From NCBI GenBank assembly GCA_937877125.1, contig CALEFQ010000005.1:1-11733 (forward strand): a stretch of DNA of 11,733 bases. The letters run 5' to 3'. The notes beneath the pieces are model-generated. The model was not told the DNA's origin and did no database searches. It saw nothing but the letters and a program-made list of their open reading frames with translations. Of this stretch, positions 1 to 6,926 are shown piece by piece. A program made the translations under genes and the position numbers. Source of the stretch: an uncultured bacterium. Lineage in GTDB: Bacteria; Patescibacteriota; CALEFQ01. Numbering within the stretch: the first letter of the stretch is position 1; each line of letters starts with the position of its first letter.

Positions 1-1206
1 CGGACCGAGTCGGATTTCCTAAAAACCTATAAGATTTTTTGGCAGGCTTATCTGGATATCGCGAAACGTTTCGACTTGCCCGTGGTGGTCGTTGAATCCG
101 ATAACGGTGAGCTCGGCGGCGATTACGCCCATGAGTTTATGGTTCCGTCGGAGGTGGGCGAGGACACAGTGATGCAATGCGTTTGCGGTTACGCCGCGAA
201 TCTGGAGCGGGCGGAATTCGTTCGCGACGAGAAGAATCTGGCCGAGGCCATGAAACCGAGCGAAGTCCGGGAAGCTAAGCGCGGGCCGACGATCGCGGAC
301 GGCGTGAAGCTTTACGGTCAGCCCGCCTGGCGTCAAATCAAAACCGTAATCTATGTGACGGATCGCGGCGAATTTCTGGCGGTGGTACTGCGAGGCGACT
401 TGGAAATAAACGAAGTCAAGTTGAAGCGCCTGGTCAAAGCGAATGAGTTGCGTCCGGCCACCGATCAGGAAATTGCCGGCCTGGGTAGCGTTACCGGTTT
501 CATCTCTCCCTTAAAAATAAAAGTGAAAAAGATCGGTGATATTTCTTTGCGAACCGTCCGGAATTTTTCTACCGGCGCCGATGTTTTTCAGCGCGATACC
601 GTCAACGTCAATTATCCCCGAGATTTTCAGGTAGATATCGAGGCGGACGTGGCCAATGCCAGTGACGGCCGTCAGTGTGCGCGTTGCCAAAAAGGGAAGT
701 TGCGAGCGACCACTACCGTGGAATGGGGCAACCTATTCAAATATGACACCTTCTATACCAAGCCGATGCGGGGAGTTTTCGTCGACGAAGACGGCCGCGA
801 GAAAGAATTGTGGATGGGCGCCTACGGTATCGGCCTCGGGCGGACGATATCGATCGTGATCGAGAAGCACCACGACCAGCGCGGGATTATCTGGCCCAAG
901 GAGATCGCTCCTTACCAGGTTCACCTAGTTTCGATCGGCCGGGAGGCGAGTGTTGCCAAGGCGGGACAGATGGTTTATGATAATTTGATCAAAAATGGGC
1001 TAGAAGTGCTATGGGATGAGCGGGATGTTTCTCCGGGGGTAAAGTTTGCTGATGCCGACCTGATTGGGATCCCGCTACGCTTAGTCGTGAGTCCTAAAAC
1101 CTTGGCCAAGGACGGTTACGAATGGAAAGAGCGCAACCAGCCTGATTCTAAAATAATTAAGGCGGACGAATTGATCCCGGCCGTCAAGAAATACTATCAA
1201 CGCTAA
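1..1206 (+). CDS. proS: Prolyl-tRNA synthetase, bacterial type, 5'-truncated by window edge
   Basis: Charges tRNA-Pro with proline in the cytoplasm. The frame is open from base 1 with no stop, so the true start lies left of the window; 401 codons are present and about 160 residues (motif 1 and most of motif 2) are missing, judged against the ~570-residue bacterial enzyme. Seen in order: the tail of the catalytic core (GGDYAHEFMV near codons 39-48, then YAANLERAE); an INS/YbaK-like editing insertion (codons ~95-190) with IKTVIYV, LRGDLEINEVKLKRL and VTGFISPL; a short CxxC stretch (CARCQKGK); class II motif 3 (MGAYGIGLGRT, near codons 273-283); and the C-terminal anticodon-binding domain starting at PYQVHLVSIG. 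The editing lysine of the VKTLLV-type motif appears kept, so Ala-tRNA-Pro editing is plausible. It ends in TAATG, sharing one base with mreB, so the two are probably co-translated. Confidence 0.95.
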   Translation, partial: RTESDFLKTYKIFWQAYLDIAKRFDLPVVVVESDNGELGGDYAHEFMVPSEVGEDTVMQCVCGYAANLERAEFVRDEKNLAEAMKPSEVREAKRGPTIADGVKLYGQPAWRQIKTVIYVTDRGEFLAVVLRGDLEINEVKLKRLVKANELRPATDQEIAGLGSVTGFISPLKIKVKKIGDISLRTVRNFSTGADVFQRDTVNVNYPRDFQVDIEADVANASDGRQCARCQKGKLRATTTVEWGNLFKYDTFYTKPMRGVFVDEDGREKELWMGAYGIGLGRTISIVIEKHHDQRGIIWPKEIAPYQVHLVSIGREASVAKAGQMVYDNLIKNGLEVLWDERDVSPGVKFADADLIGIPLRLVVSPKTLAKDGYEWKERNQPDSKIIKADELIPAVKKYYQR

Positions 1207-2258
1207 TGTTTGACCGCTTGTTCGGAAAATTTTCCAAAAACATGGGTATTGACCTCGGTACGGCCAATACCCTGGTTTATGTTCAAGGCAAAGGGATTGT
1301 AATCAACGAACCGTCGGTGGTAGCGATTAATAATAAGACCGGCCAGATTTTAGCCATCGGCAATGACGCCAAAAAAATGGTCGGGAAGACGCCGTCCCAT
1401 ATTGTGGCCCGTCGTCCCTTGGTGCAGGGGGTCATTTCCGATTTTGAAGTTACCGAGCAGATGCTTCGCTATTTCATCGAAAAAGTCCACGCCGAAAATT
1501 TTACTTTGATACCTCGTCCGATCGTTGTGATCGGCATCCCCTGCGGCGTGACGGAAGTGGAAAAAAGAGCGGTGGAAGACGCGGCGCTGAATGCCGGCGC
1601 CCGCAAGGCGTTTTTGATCGAAGAGCCGATGGCGGCCGCGATCGGCGCCAAACTGCCGATCCAAGACGCGGCGGGCAGTATGGTGGTCGATATTGGCGGC
1701 GGCACGACTGAGGTGGCGGTCATCTCGTTGGGCGGAATCGTGGTCAGTAAGTCATTGCGGATTGCCGGCGATACCCTTAATGACAATATCATTCAGTACG
1801 CGCGGGACGAGTTCAATTTGCTTTTGGGAGAGCGGACGGCCGAAGAAATTAAAATTGCCGTCGGGTCGGTTTTAGAACTGGAAAACCCCCTGGAAGCCGA
1901 GATGCGGGGGAGAGATTTAGTTACCGGTTTGCCCAAGAAGGTAATGGTCACTGATGAGCAGGTGCGGCACGCTATGGCTCATTCCGTCCGGACGCTAATT
2001 AATAATATCAAGTCGACGGTAGAAGAAACGCCGCCGGAACTGCTGGCGGACATCATGGACAAGGGTATTGTCTTGGCGGGTGGCGGGGCGCTTTTGCGCG
2101 GCCTGGACCGGTTGATTGAGCAACAAACGGAGATTCCCGTCCACGTAGCGGATGATCCGTTGACTTGCGTCGTCCGCGGCGCCGGGGTTGTCTTAGAAGA
2201 CATTGAAACTTTGAAAGAAGTTTTGGTCGATACGCCATCTCGTCAGGCGCCGATGTAA
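1206..2258 (+). CDS. mreB: Rod shape-determining actin homologue MreB
   Basis: Bacterial actin that forms membrane-bound filaments and guides the elongation-phase peptidoglycan machinery. The 350-residue length is normal for MreB. The actin-fold nucleotide site is complete: phosphate-1 loop GIDLGTANT (residues 14-22), phosphate-2 loop VVDIGGGTTE (160-169) and adenosine motif GIVLAGGGALLRG (287-299). The first twelve residues (MFDRLFGKFSKN) could make a short amphipathic membrane-binding helix, as in other MreB proteins. The ATG overlaps the proS stop by one base and has no Shine-Dalgarno, so translational coupling is likely. It is followed by mreC, mreD and mrdA in the classic order, but a repeat-filled 75-bp gap separates it from mreC. 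Identification is very secure. Confidence 0.97.
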   Translation: MFDRLFGKFSKNMGIDLGTANTLVYVQGKGIVINEPSVVAINNKTGQILAIGNDAKKMVGKTPSHIVARRPLVQGVISDFEVTEQMLRYFIEKVHAENFTLIPRPIVVIGIPCGVTEVEKRAVEDAALNAGARKAFLIEEPMAAAIGAKLPIQDAAGSMVVDIGGGTTEVAVISLGGIVVSKSLRIAGDTLNDNIIQYARDEFNLLLGERTAEEIKIAVGSVLELENPLEAEMRGRDLVTGLPKKVMVTDEQVRHAMAHSVRTLINNIKSTVEETPPELLADIMDKGIVLAGGGALLRGLDRLIEQQTEIPVHVADDPLTCVVRGAGVVLEDIETLKEVLVDTPSRQAPM

Positions 2259-2333
2259 GTAAAAAGTCAAAAATCAAAGGTCAAAATTGCGGCGGTTGAG
2301 CTTTATATTTTTGACGTTTTACTTTTGCTTTTC
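2257..2333. repeat. Heptamer array folded as inverted repeat between mreB and mreC
   Basis: Directly after the mreB TAA come four 7-base units in register (GTAAAAA, GTCAAAA, ATCAAAG, GTCAAAA; 2259-2286). After a 22-base spacer come their reverse complements (TTTTGAC, GTTTTAC, TTTTGCT; 2309-2329). Arms 2259-2274 and 2307-2322 pair at 15 of 16 positions around a 32-base loop. The mreC ATG follows at 2334. No Shine-Dalgarno or good promoter is visible in the gap. A role as mRNA hairpin, processing site or protein-binding array is possible but only inferred. Confidence 0.85.
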
Positions 2334-3140
2334 ATGGCCAAAACGCGTTCGCCCTTTCAGCTTTTCCTCATCCTCCTTATCATTGTGGTGGCGTTTTTTA
2401 TTTTATACGGCGTAGGGGCGATTCAGCCTTTAGTCAACGCCGGCCAGGCGGTCTTTCAGCCCGTGCTAAGCGGCTTCAGTTGGGTGGGAAACCGGGTCGG
2501 AAACTGGTTCGAATTTTTGGGATCGATCGGTCAAATGGACGAACGCAACAAAGAATTGCAATCACGTCTGGATCAGCTGCAGTCGGATAACACTAAATTG
2601 AAAGAAATGCTGCGTGAAAACGAACAGCTGCGCCAAGAAATAGGTTTCCAGTACGAGCATAATTATGACACGGTGCCGGCCGCTGTCATCGGCCGGAGCA
2701 CTGATCCAGGTTTGCAGACGGTATCGATCAATGTGGGGGAGAATCGCGGCCTGTCAAAGGACATGCCCGTAATTATCGGCGACGGTCTTTTGGTCGGCCG
2801 AGTGGCGGACGTAGGTTTCAATACGGCTACGGTTTTGCTCTTGAGTGATCGACAAAGCGTGATCAATGCCGTCGTCCAGGATACGCGGGCCAGCGGCATA
2901 GTCCGGGGACGCCACGGCTTGGAATTGCTGATGGATTCTATCCCCCAAAATGAGGAGATCGCCGGCGGGCAGTCGGTGATTACTTCCGGTCTCGGGGGCG
3001 GGTTCCCGTCGGGATTATTGATCGGTGAAATTAAAGAGGTGCAGGAATCAAGTAACGAATTGTTCAAGGAAGCGCGGCTTTTGCCGGCCGCCAATTTTGA
3101 CCGGCTGGAAATAGTGTTTGTTTTAACCGGGACTCATTGA
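2334..3140 (+). CDS. mreC: Rod shape-determining protein MreC
   Basis: Bitopic membrane protein that links MreB filaments to the external PBP2/RodA elongation complex. Seen: a short basic N-terminus, one membrane span (about residues 6-30, rich in L, I, V, F), a coiled coil with heptad leucines (about residues 65-105, ERNKELQSRLDQLQSDN), then the paired beta-barrel domains typical of MreC (AAVIGRSTDPGLQTVSINVG, then GLLVGRV and SGIVRGRHG). Length of 268 residues is normal. I chose ATG 2334; an in-frame TTG at 2325 would add three residues (ORF 2325-3140) but is less likely. Neither start has a Shine-Dalgarno. It ends in TGATG, giving a one-base overlap with mreD. The TGA stop argues for the standard bacterial code in this organism. 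Confidence 0.93.
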   Translation: MAKTRSPFQLFLILLIIVVAFFILYGVGAIQPLVNAGQAVFQPVLSGFSWVGNRVGNWFEFLGSIGQMDERNKELQSRLDQLQSDNTKLKEMLRENEQLRQEIGFQYEHNYDTVPAAVIGRSTDPGLQTVSINVGENRGLSKDMPVIIGDGLLVGRVADVGFNTATVLLLSDRQSVINAVVQDTRASGIVRGRHGLELLMDSIPQNEEIAGGQSVITSGLGGGFPSGLLIGEIKEVQESSNELFKEARLLPAANFDRLEIVFVLTGTH

Positions 3141-3682
3141 TGAGATTATCTTGGCTCATAATTTTGATGATTGGGGCGGTCTTGGCCCAGTTCGCTTGGG
3201 CTAGCCATTGGCAAATTTTTGGGGTTTATCCCAATTTAGTTTTGGTAATCTTGGTCGTCGTCACTTTGCGGGCTGGGTCGCGCGCCGGATTATTGGGGGC
3301 GCTGATCGGCGGCCTGGCGATGTTATTCATTTCGCCTTTTCCTCTCGGCGGCCAGGGCCTGGCCTTACTGGCGGCCATGGCCGTGAGTGGATTCCTGGCT
3401 GATTATGTCTTTACCGCGGCGACGCCGTTCTCGGTGCTTTTGCAGGCGGTCGTGGCCACGGTGGTTTTCGGCCTGGTAAATTTAGGCGGGACCCACCTGA
3501 TTTTTTTGATGCGGTCCTGGAATACCGAGCAGTTGTGGTCGGTGGAATTAGTCCATACTCTGGGTCAAGTTTTATACCATTTGGTTCTAATCTTTGTTTT
3601 ATATAATTTAACGATTATTTGTCAGCGATGGTGGCAAACTACGTTTCGCGGTTTTAGCTGGCGTAAAAAAACAATCCTCTAA
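3140..3682 (+). CDS. mreD: Rod shape-determining membrane protein MreD
   Basis: Small polytopic membrane subunit of the elongasome, the usual third gene of mreBCD. The 180-residue product is almost entirely hydrophobic, with about five or six candidate membrane spans (near residues 3-22, 25-45, 50-65, 70-90, 98-120 and 130-158) and a basic C-terminal tail (RWWQTTFRGFSWRKK), expected to be cytoplasmic. The family has few conserved residues, so the call rests on hydropathy, length and position between mreC and the PBP2 gene. The ATG at 3140 overlaps the mreC stop by one base; a TTG one codon upstream is in frame but the coupled ATG is preferred. Its stop overlaps the mrdA start by one base. Confidence 0.88.
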   Translation: MRLSWLIILMIGAVLAQFAWASHWQIFGVYPNLVLVILVVVTLRAGSRAGLLGALIGGLAMLFISPFPLGGQGLALLAAMAVSGFLADYVFTAATPFSVLLQAVVATVVFGLVNLGGTHLIFLMRSWNTEQLWSVELVHTLGQVLYHLVLIFVLYNLTIICQRWWQTTFRGFSWRKKTIL

Positions 3683-5643
3683 TGGATCCTTTTTCGCTAA
3701 AAGTTAGCTCGTTATCTCGGCGCGGTCCCAAAGCTGTTTCTGACAAGTATCGCCGGAATTTGGAATGGCAGGAAAGCCTGATTAGCGGAGCTACTGCCGG
3801 TGACGACGAAGCGCGTTTGGAAGAGGTGCCGGAGCGTTTTCGCCTGACTTGGCTGTTGGTTTGCGCCGCGGTCGTGTTGGCGATACTGGCCGGACAGATA
3901 TTCGACTTGCAAATTGCCGAGGGGGAAACTTATCAGCGGGCTGCCGAGATAAACCGAGTGCGCAAGTTTCCGCTTTCGGCACCCCGGGGCGTGATGTTTG
4001 ACCGCACTGGCCGGAAGCTGATGGAAAATGTTCCCAGTTTTGAAATAGTTTTGATTCCGGCGGACCTGTGGCGGCTTTCGCCTGAAGAGCGGGAAGAATC
4101 AATTCGCCGCCTGGCCGCAGCGGCGGAGATTGACGAGGCGTCCATCCGTCTGGTGGTTGAACAAAGTGTCAAAAATTCATATGATCCCAAGATAATCCAG
4201 GAGAACACCGATCGGGACAAGGCCTTAATTTTAGAGGCGAAAAAGCAGGAGATTCCTGGTTTTCAAATACTAAGCGTGGCCCGGCGCAATTATTTTGATC
4301 CGATTTTTTCGCATCTCTTAGGCTATACCGGCGCGCCGACGGCGGAGGATCTTTCGGAGCATGAAGGCGATGAGGCTTATGCCGGAATTGATACCGTCGG
4401 TAAAAACGGCTTGGAATCGATTTACGACCGGGAATTGCGGGGTTTGCCCGGCAGCAAGCAAATTGAAGTCGATGCGACCGGACGCGAAGAAAACTTGATA
4501 GCGATCAAGCCTCCGGTCGCGGGAAAAAACATTGAGCTCGCATTGGACGCCGAATTACAAACCAAGGCGTCCGAGAACTTAAATCACATCCTTAATTCAG
4601 CCGGGCTGACGAAAGGGAGTGTGGTTGCGCTCGACCCGCGCAGCGGCGAAGTCTTGGCGCTGGTGAGCCTCCCGGGTTATGACAATAACCTTTTTGCCCG
4701 CGGCATATCGCCAGAGGAATATACTAAATTAGCAAGTGATCCCAGCCAGCCTCTTTTTAACCGTTCGATTGGTGGCACATATGCTTCCGGATCAGTCATT
4801 AAACCGGTGCTAGGAATCGCCGCTCTTGAAGAGGGAGTGGTTAATGTTAATACCACGGTCGTGGACACAGGTTTCATCGAGGTTGAAAACAAATATGATC
4901 CCAGCATTAAATACCGTTTCTACGGCTGGAATCGAAGCGGCTTAGGGCCGGTCAATATTTATACCGCTATCGCCTTGTCGTCCAATCCCTATTTTTATCA
5001 GATCGGCGGTGGCTACCAGGGCTTCGAAGGACTGGGGCCGGAGTTGATTGCCAAATACATGACCTCGTTTGGCTTTGGCGCTCCTCTCAAAATAGATTTG
5101 CCCGGCGAAGCGAAAGGTCTGGTGCCAACGCCGGAGTGGAAAGAAAAAACTATCGGCGAGCCTTGGAGCCTGGGGAACACTTACAATTTGGCTATCGGCC
5201 AGGGAGATTTTCTGACGACGCCTTTGCAGATGGCCAGTATGGCGGCGACCGTAGCCAATGGCGGCACGGTTTATCGCCCTCGCTTGGCGCGGGCGTTTAT
5301 CGATGAGTCCGATAATTCTCGTGTTGAAGTGTCTCCGGAGATTTTGTCAGCCGATATTGCTTCTCAAGAAAACTTCAATATTATGCGCCGAGCGATGCGG
5401 GAAACGGTCGTCAACGAACGCGGCACGGCGCGTTCCTTTCAGGGTTTGCCGGTGGCTGTAGCGGCCAAGACCGGCACGGCCCAGTTCCAGGGAACGGCGC
5501 TAGAGCATTCGTGGTTTATCGCTTTTGCGCCCTACGACAATCCGACGATCGCCATGGCTGTTTTAGTGGAGCAAGGCGGGAGTGGCGCTGAGGCGGCGGC
5601 GATCGTGGCGCGGGATACTTTAAGTTGGTATTTTTCAAGATAA
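3682..5643 (+). CDS. mrdA: Penicillin-binding protein 2 (elongasome transpeptidase)
   Basis: Class B penicillin-binding protein that cross-links peptidoglycan during side-wall growth, acting on the outer face of the membrane. Seen in 653 residues: a cytoplasmic tail of about 55 residues, longer than in many PBP2s; one membrane anchor (about 55-75, LLVCAAVVLAILAGQIFDL); the dimerisation/pedestal domain, beginning APRGVMFDRTGRKL; and the transpeptidase domain with all three active-site motifs: SVIK with nucleophile Ser371 and Lys374, SSN at 433-435, and KTG at 596-598. The catalytic domain looks intact. It is the last gene of the mre run, joined to mreD by a one-base overlap. The usual partner glycosyltransferase gene rodA is not next to it, so RodA must be encoded elsewhere. 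A heptamer repeat array begins at its stop codon. Confidence 0.96.
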   Translation: MDPFSLKVSSLSRRGPKAVSDKYRRNLEWQESLISGATAGDDEARLEEVPERFRLTWLLVCAAVVLAILAGQIFDLQIAEGETYQRAAEINRVRKFPLSAPRGVMFDRTGRKLMENVPSFEIVLIPADLWRLSPEEREESIRRLAAAAEIDEASIRLVVEQSVKNSYDPKIIQENTDRDKALILEAKKQEIPGFQILSVARRNYFDPIFSHLLGYTGAPTAEDLSEHEGDEAYAGIDTVGKNGLESIYDRELRGLPGSKQIEVDATGREENLIAIKPPVAGKNIELALDAELQTKASENLNHILNSAGLTKGSVVALDPRSGEVLALVSLPGYDNNLFARGISPEEYTKLASDPSQPLFNRSIGGTYASGSVIKPVLGIAALEEGVVNVNTTVVDTGFIEVENKYDPSIKYRFYGWNRSGLGPVNIYTAIALSSNPYFYQIGGGYQGFEGLGPELIAKYMTSFGFGAPLKIDLPGEAKGLVPTPEWKEKTIGEPWSLGNTYNLAIGQGDFLTTPLQMASMAATVANGGTVYRPRLARAFIDESDNSRVEVSPEILSADIASQENFNIMRRAMRETVVNERGTARSFQGLPVAVAAKTGTAQFQGTALEHSWFIAFAPYDNPTIAMAVLVEQGGSGAEAAAIVARDTLSWYFSR

Positions 5644-5671
5644 GTCAAAAGTCAAATGTCAAAAGTCAAAA
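5642..5671. repeat. Tandem heptamer array (GTCAAAA) between mrdA and rdgB-like gene
   Basis: Four perfect-register 7-base units follow the mrdA stop without a gap: GTCAAAA, GTCAAAT, GTCAAAA, GTCAAAA (5644-5671). In the alternative phase AAGTCAA the array includes the last two bases of the TAA stop. The next gene starts three bases later, so the repeat fills the whole junction. The same units occur between mreB and mreC (2259-2286). The units read as tandem TTGAC on the - strand. Confidence 0.9.
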
Positions 5672-5674
5672 ATT

Positions 5675-6325
5675 ATGCAAGAGAGCAAGTTTGAGCAGAG
5701 GGAAAAGCCGAATATCGGCGAGTTGGTTGTCGCCACCGGCAATCCGGCGAAATTTGAACGTTATGCCAAGGGATTGAAAGAATATTTTGACGTGCAACTT
5801 TCTTCATTGCGCGACGAACACTTGAAAACAGTTGACGAGCCGTTTGATACCGCGGAGGAAAATGCTCGCCACAAGGCGCTGGAATATTTTAGACAGTGCG
5901 GTAAACCGGTGCTGGCCGTCGACGAGGCATTATATGTCGATTTTTTGCCGGCGGACCAGCAGCCCGGCGTTCATGTTCGTCGATTCGGGGGCGGTGAGGA
6001 AGTTAGTGATGATGAGCTTTTGACGCGAGTGTTAGAGCTGGTCAAAAAAGCACCGGCGAACAACCGGAAAGGTCGTTGGCATTTCGCTGTTTGCCTGGCA
6101 CGCGGGGAAAATGATTTACGCGAAGTCCAATTTGATATGCCGCGCCTTTTTATAACAGAACCGTCGCCTAAACGACTGCCGGGTTATCCCTTAAGCAGTA
6201 TCGGCATCCAAGACGGTTTTGATAAACCGGGGTCTGAATTAGACGAGAAAGAGTGCCAACTGGCGGATGCGATTTTAATGGCTAAGGTGGCCGCGGCGGT
6301 GCGGAAAGCATTAGAAATTAAGTAG
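5675..6325 (+). CDS. Divergent RdgB/HAM1-like non-canonical purine NTP pyrophosphatase
   Basis: RdgB/HAM1 enzymes hydrolyse ITP, dITP and XTP to monophosphates and keep damaged purines out of nucleic acids. Seen in 216 residues: the nucleotide-binding opening ATGNPAKF (20-27, family pattern TxxNxxK), the EENARHKAL helix (61-69), AVDEALYVD (81-89) in place of the usual DDSGL segment, PGVHVRRFGG (97-106, family PGxxSxRxxG), and a DDELLTRVLELVK helix followed by a FAVCLARG strand. The family GFGYDPxF and SHR motifs near the C-terminus are not recognisable; RLPGYPLSSIG and QLADAILMAK stand in those places. About 16 residues precede the first strand, more than in E. coli RdgB. The fold call is good; the exact substrate is uncertain, so no symbol is given. 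The ATG has no Shine-Dalgarno and directly follows the heptamer array. Confidence 0.72.
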   Translation: MQESKFEQREKPNIGELVVATGNPAKFERYAKGLKEYFDVQLSSLRDEHLKTVDEPFDTAEENARHKALEYFRQCGKPVLAVDEALYVDFLPADQQPGVHVRRFGGGEEVSDDELLTRVLELVKKAPANNRKGRWHFAVCLARGENDLREVQFDMPRLFITEPSPKRLPGYPLSSIGIQDGFDKPGSELDEKECQLADAILMAKVAAAVRKALEIK

Positions 6326-6334
6326 TAATAATCA

Positions 6335-6345
6335 AGGAGGAGGGT
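6335..6345 (+). promoter_or_regulatory. Strong Shine-Dalgarno before the transposase
   Basis: AGGAGG at 6335-6340, continuing as AGGG, lies five bases before ATG 6346 and fixes that start. No other gene in the window has a comparable site; most have none, and greA and lysS have only weak AGGA or AGG. Confidence 0.8.
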
Positions 6346-6908
6346 ATGTTTTTACATCGTAATTCACAAAAACGTTTCTATGATCCCGATACGGTCTATT
6401 TTGTCACATCCAAGGTTCATGATAATCAACCGGTTTTTAACGAGAGCATTTTTGCAGATTTGTTTATAGCGGAGCTACGTTTGTGCCGCCAACTTAAGGG
6501 CTTCAGCTTGTATTCTTTCTGTTTGCTGCCCGATCACTTTCATTTATTACTCAAACCCGGGGATGGATGCAATATTTCGCGGATAATGAAATTATTAAAA
6601 GGCAACCTTTCCCGTGATATAAATTATTTGATTTTTGGACATTGTAATATGGAAGGCGACACATCGATGTGTCGCCTTCCGATCAGGAGGATAATCCAGG
6701 CTGCGCAAGAAAGGTTGTTGAAACGATTTCCCCGCCCGAGCTTCCGTTCTCGTTGTTTAGGTGGCAAAAATCCTTTCACGATCACACCATCCGCAGTGAA
6801 TGTGATTATCAATATCATTACCGTTATACGGCCTATAATTTTCGGCATCACGGTTTGCCGGAAAACTGGCGCTATACATCGCTTAATTACCAGGAAATAC
6901 TCGATTAA
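6346..6908 (+). pseudogene. REP-associated (IS200-like, Y1/HUH) transposase, frameshifted
   Basis: Single-strand DNA transposase of the REP-associated tyrosine transposase type (RAYT, TnpA_REP), which cuts near palindromic hairpins using an HUH pair and one tyrosine. The N-terminal half is in one frame from ATG 6346: FYDPDTVYFVTSKVHDNQPVF, then the metal site PDHFHLLLKPG with His64 and His66, then ISRIMKLLKGNLSRDINYLI. The C-terminal half, FRWQKSFHDHTIRSECDY, then HYRYTAYN and HHGL, lies in the -1 frame (about 6753-6905, stop 6906-6908) and carries the likely catalytic Tyr at 6825-6827. The break must fall between 6648 and 6756, because the -1 frame has a stop at 6645; a one-base loss around 6727-6750 fits best. 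Without correction the first frame runs to 6930, giving 194 residues without the tyrosine. No slippery X XXY YYZ heptamer is visible, so a real mutation or a sequencing indel is likelier than programmed frameshifting. Confidence 0.85.
6651..6680. repeat. Perfect 30-bp palindrome inside the transposase frame
   Basis: GGAAGGCGACACATC followed immediately by its exact reverse complement: 15 bp per arm, no loop, no mismatch. As single-stranded DNA or RNA it would form a hairpin with a few unpaired bases at the tip. In the transposase frame it encodes EGDTSMCRLP. RAYT proteins recognise REP hairpins, so this could be a substrate-like element embedded in the transposase gene; that role is inference. 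Confidence 0.95.
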
Positions 6909-6914
6909 GCGCCC

Positions 6915-6923
6915 TGTGGATAA
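6915..6923 (-). promoter_or_regulatory. DnaA-box consensus upstream of greA promoter
   Basis: The - strand reads TTATCCACA, the consensus high-affinity DnaA box. It ends four bases before the predicted greA -35 element. I see no second box near it, so this is not an origin; a role in regulation, or chance, are both possible. Confidence 0.5.
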
Positions 6924-6926
6924 CTT

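Noticed and set aside
1469..1792. Antisense ORFs under mreB (and similar ones under proS, mreC, mrdA, greA and the beta-helix gene)
   Set aside because: They lie opposite strongly conserved genes, show low-complexity composition and have no ribosome site; treated as shadows.
2259..2322. Inverted repeat as an intrinsic terminator after mreB
   Set aside because: The stem is AT-rich, the loop is 32 bases and no T tract follows the stem in a usable position; termination here would also cut off mreC, mreD and mrdA.
5644..5671. Short tandem repeats as a CRISPR array
   Set aside because: Units are only 7 bases, contiguous, with no spacers and no cas genes nearby.
6727..6750. Programmed -1 frameshifting in the transposase
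   Set aside because: No X XXY YYZ slippery heptamer is in the right frame within the allowed region, so a mutation or sequencing indel is simpler.
6624..6851. Antisense ORF of 75 codons under the transposase
   Set aside because: No start signal or family resemblance; it is a shadow of the coding strand, helped by the palindrome.
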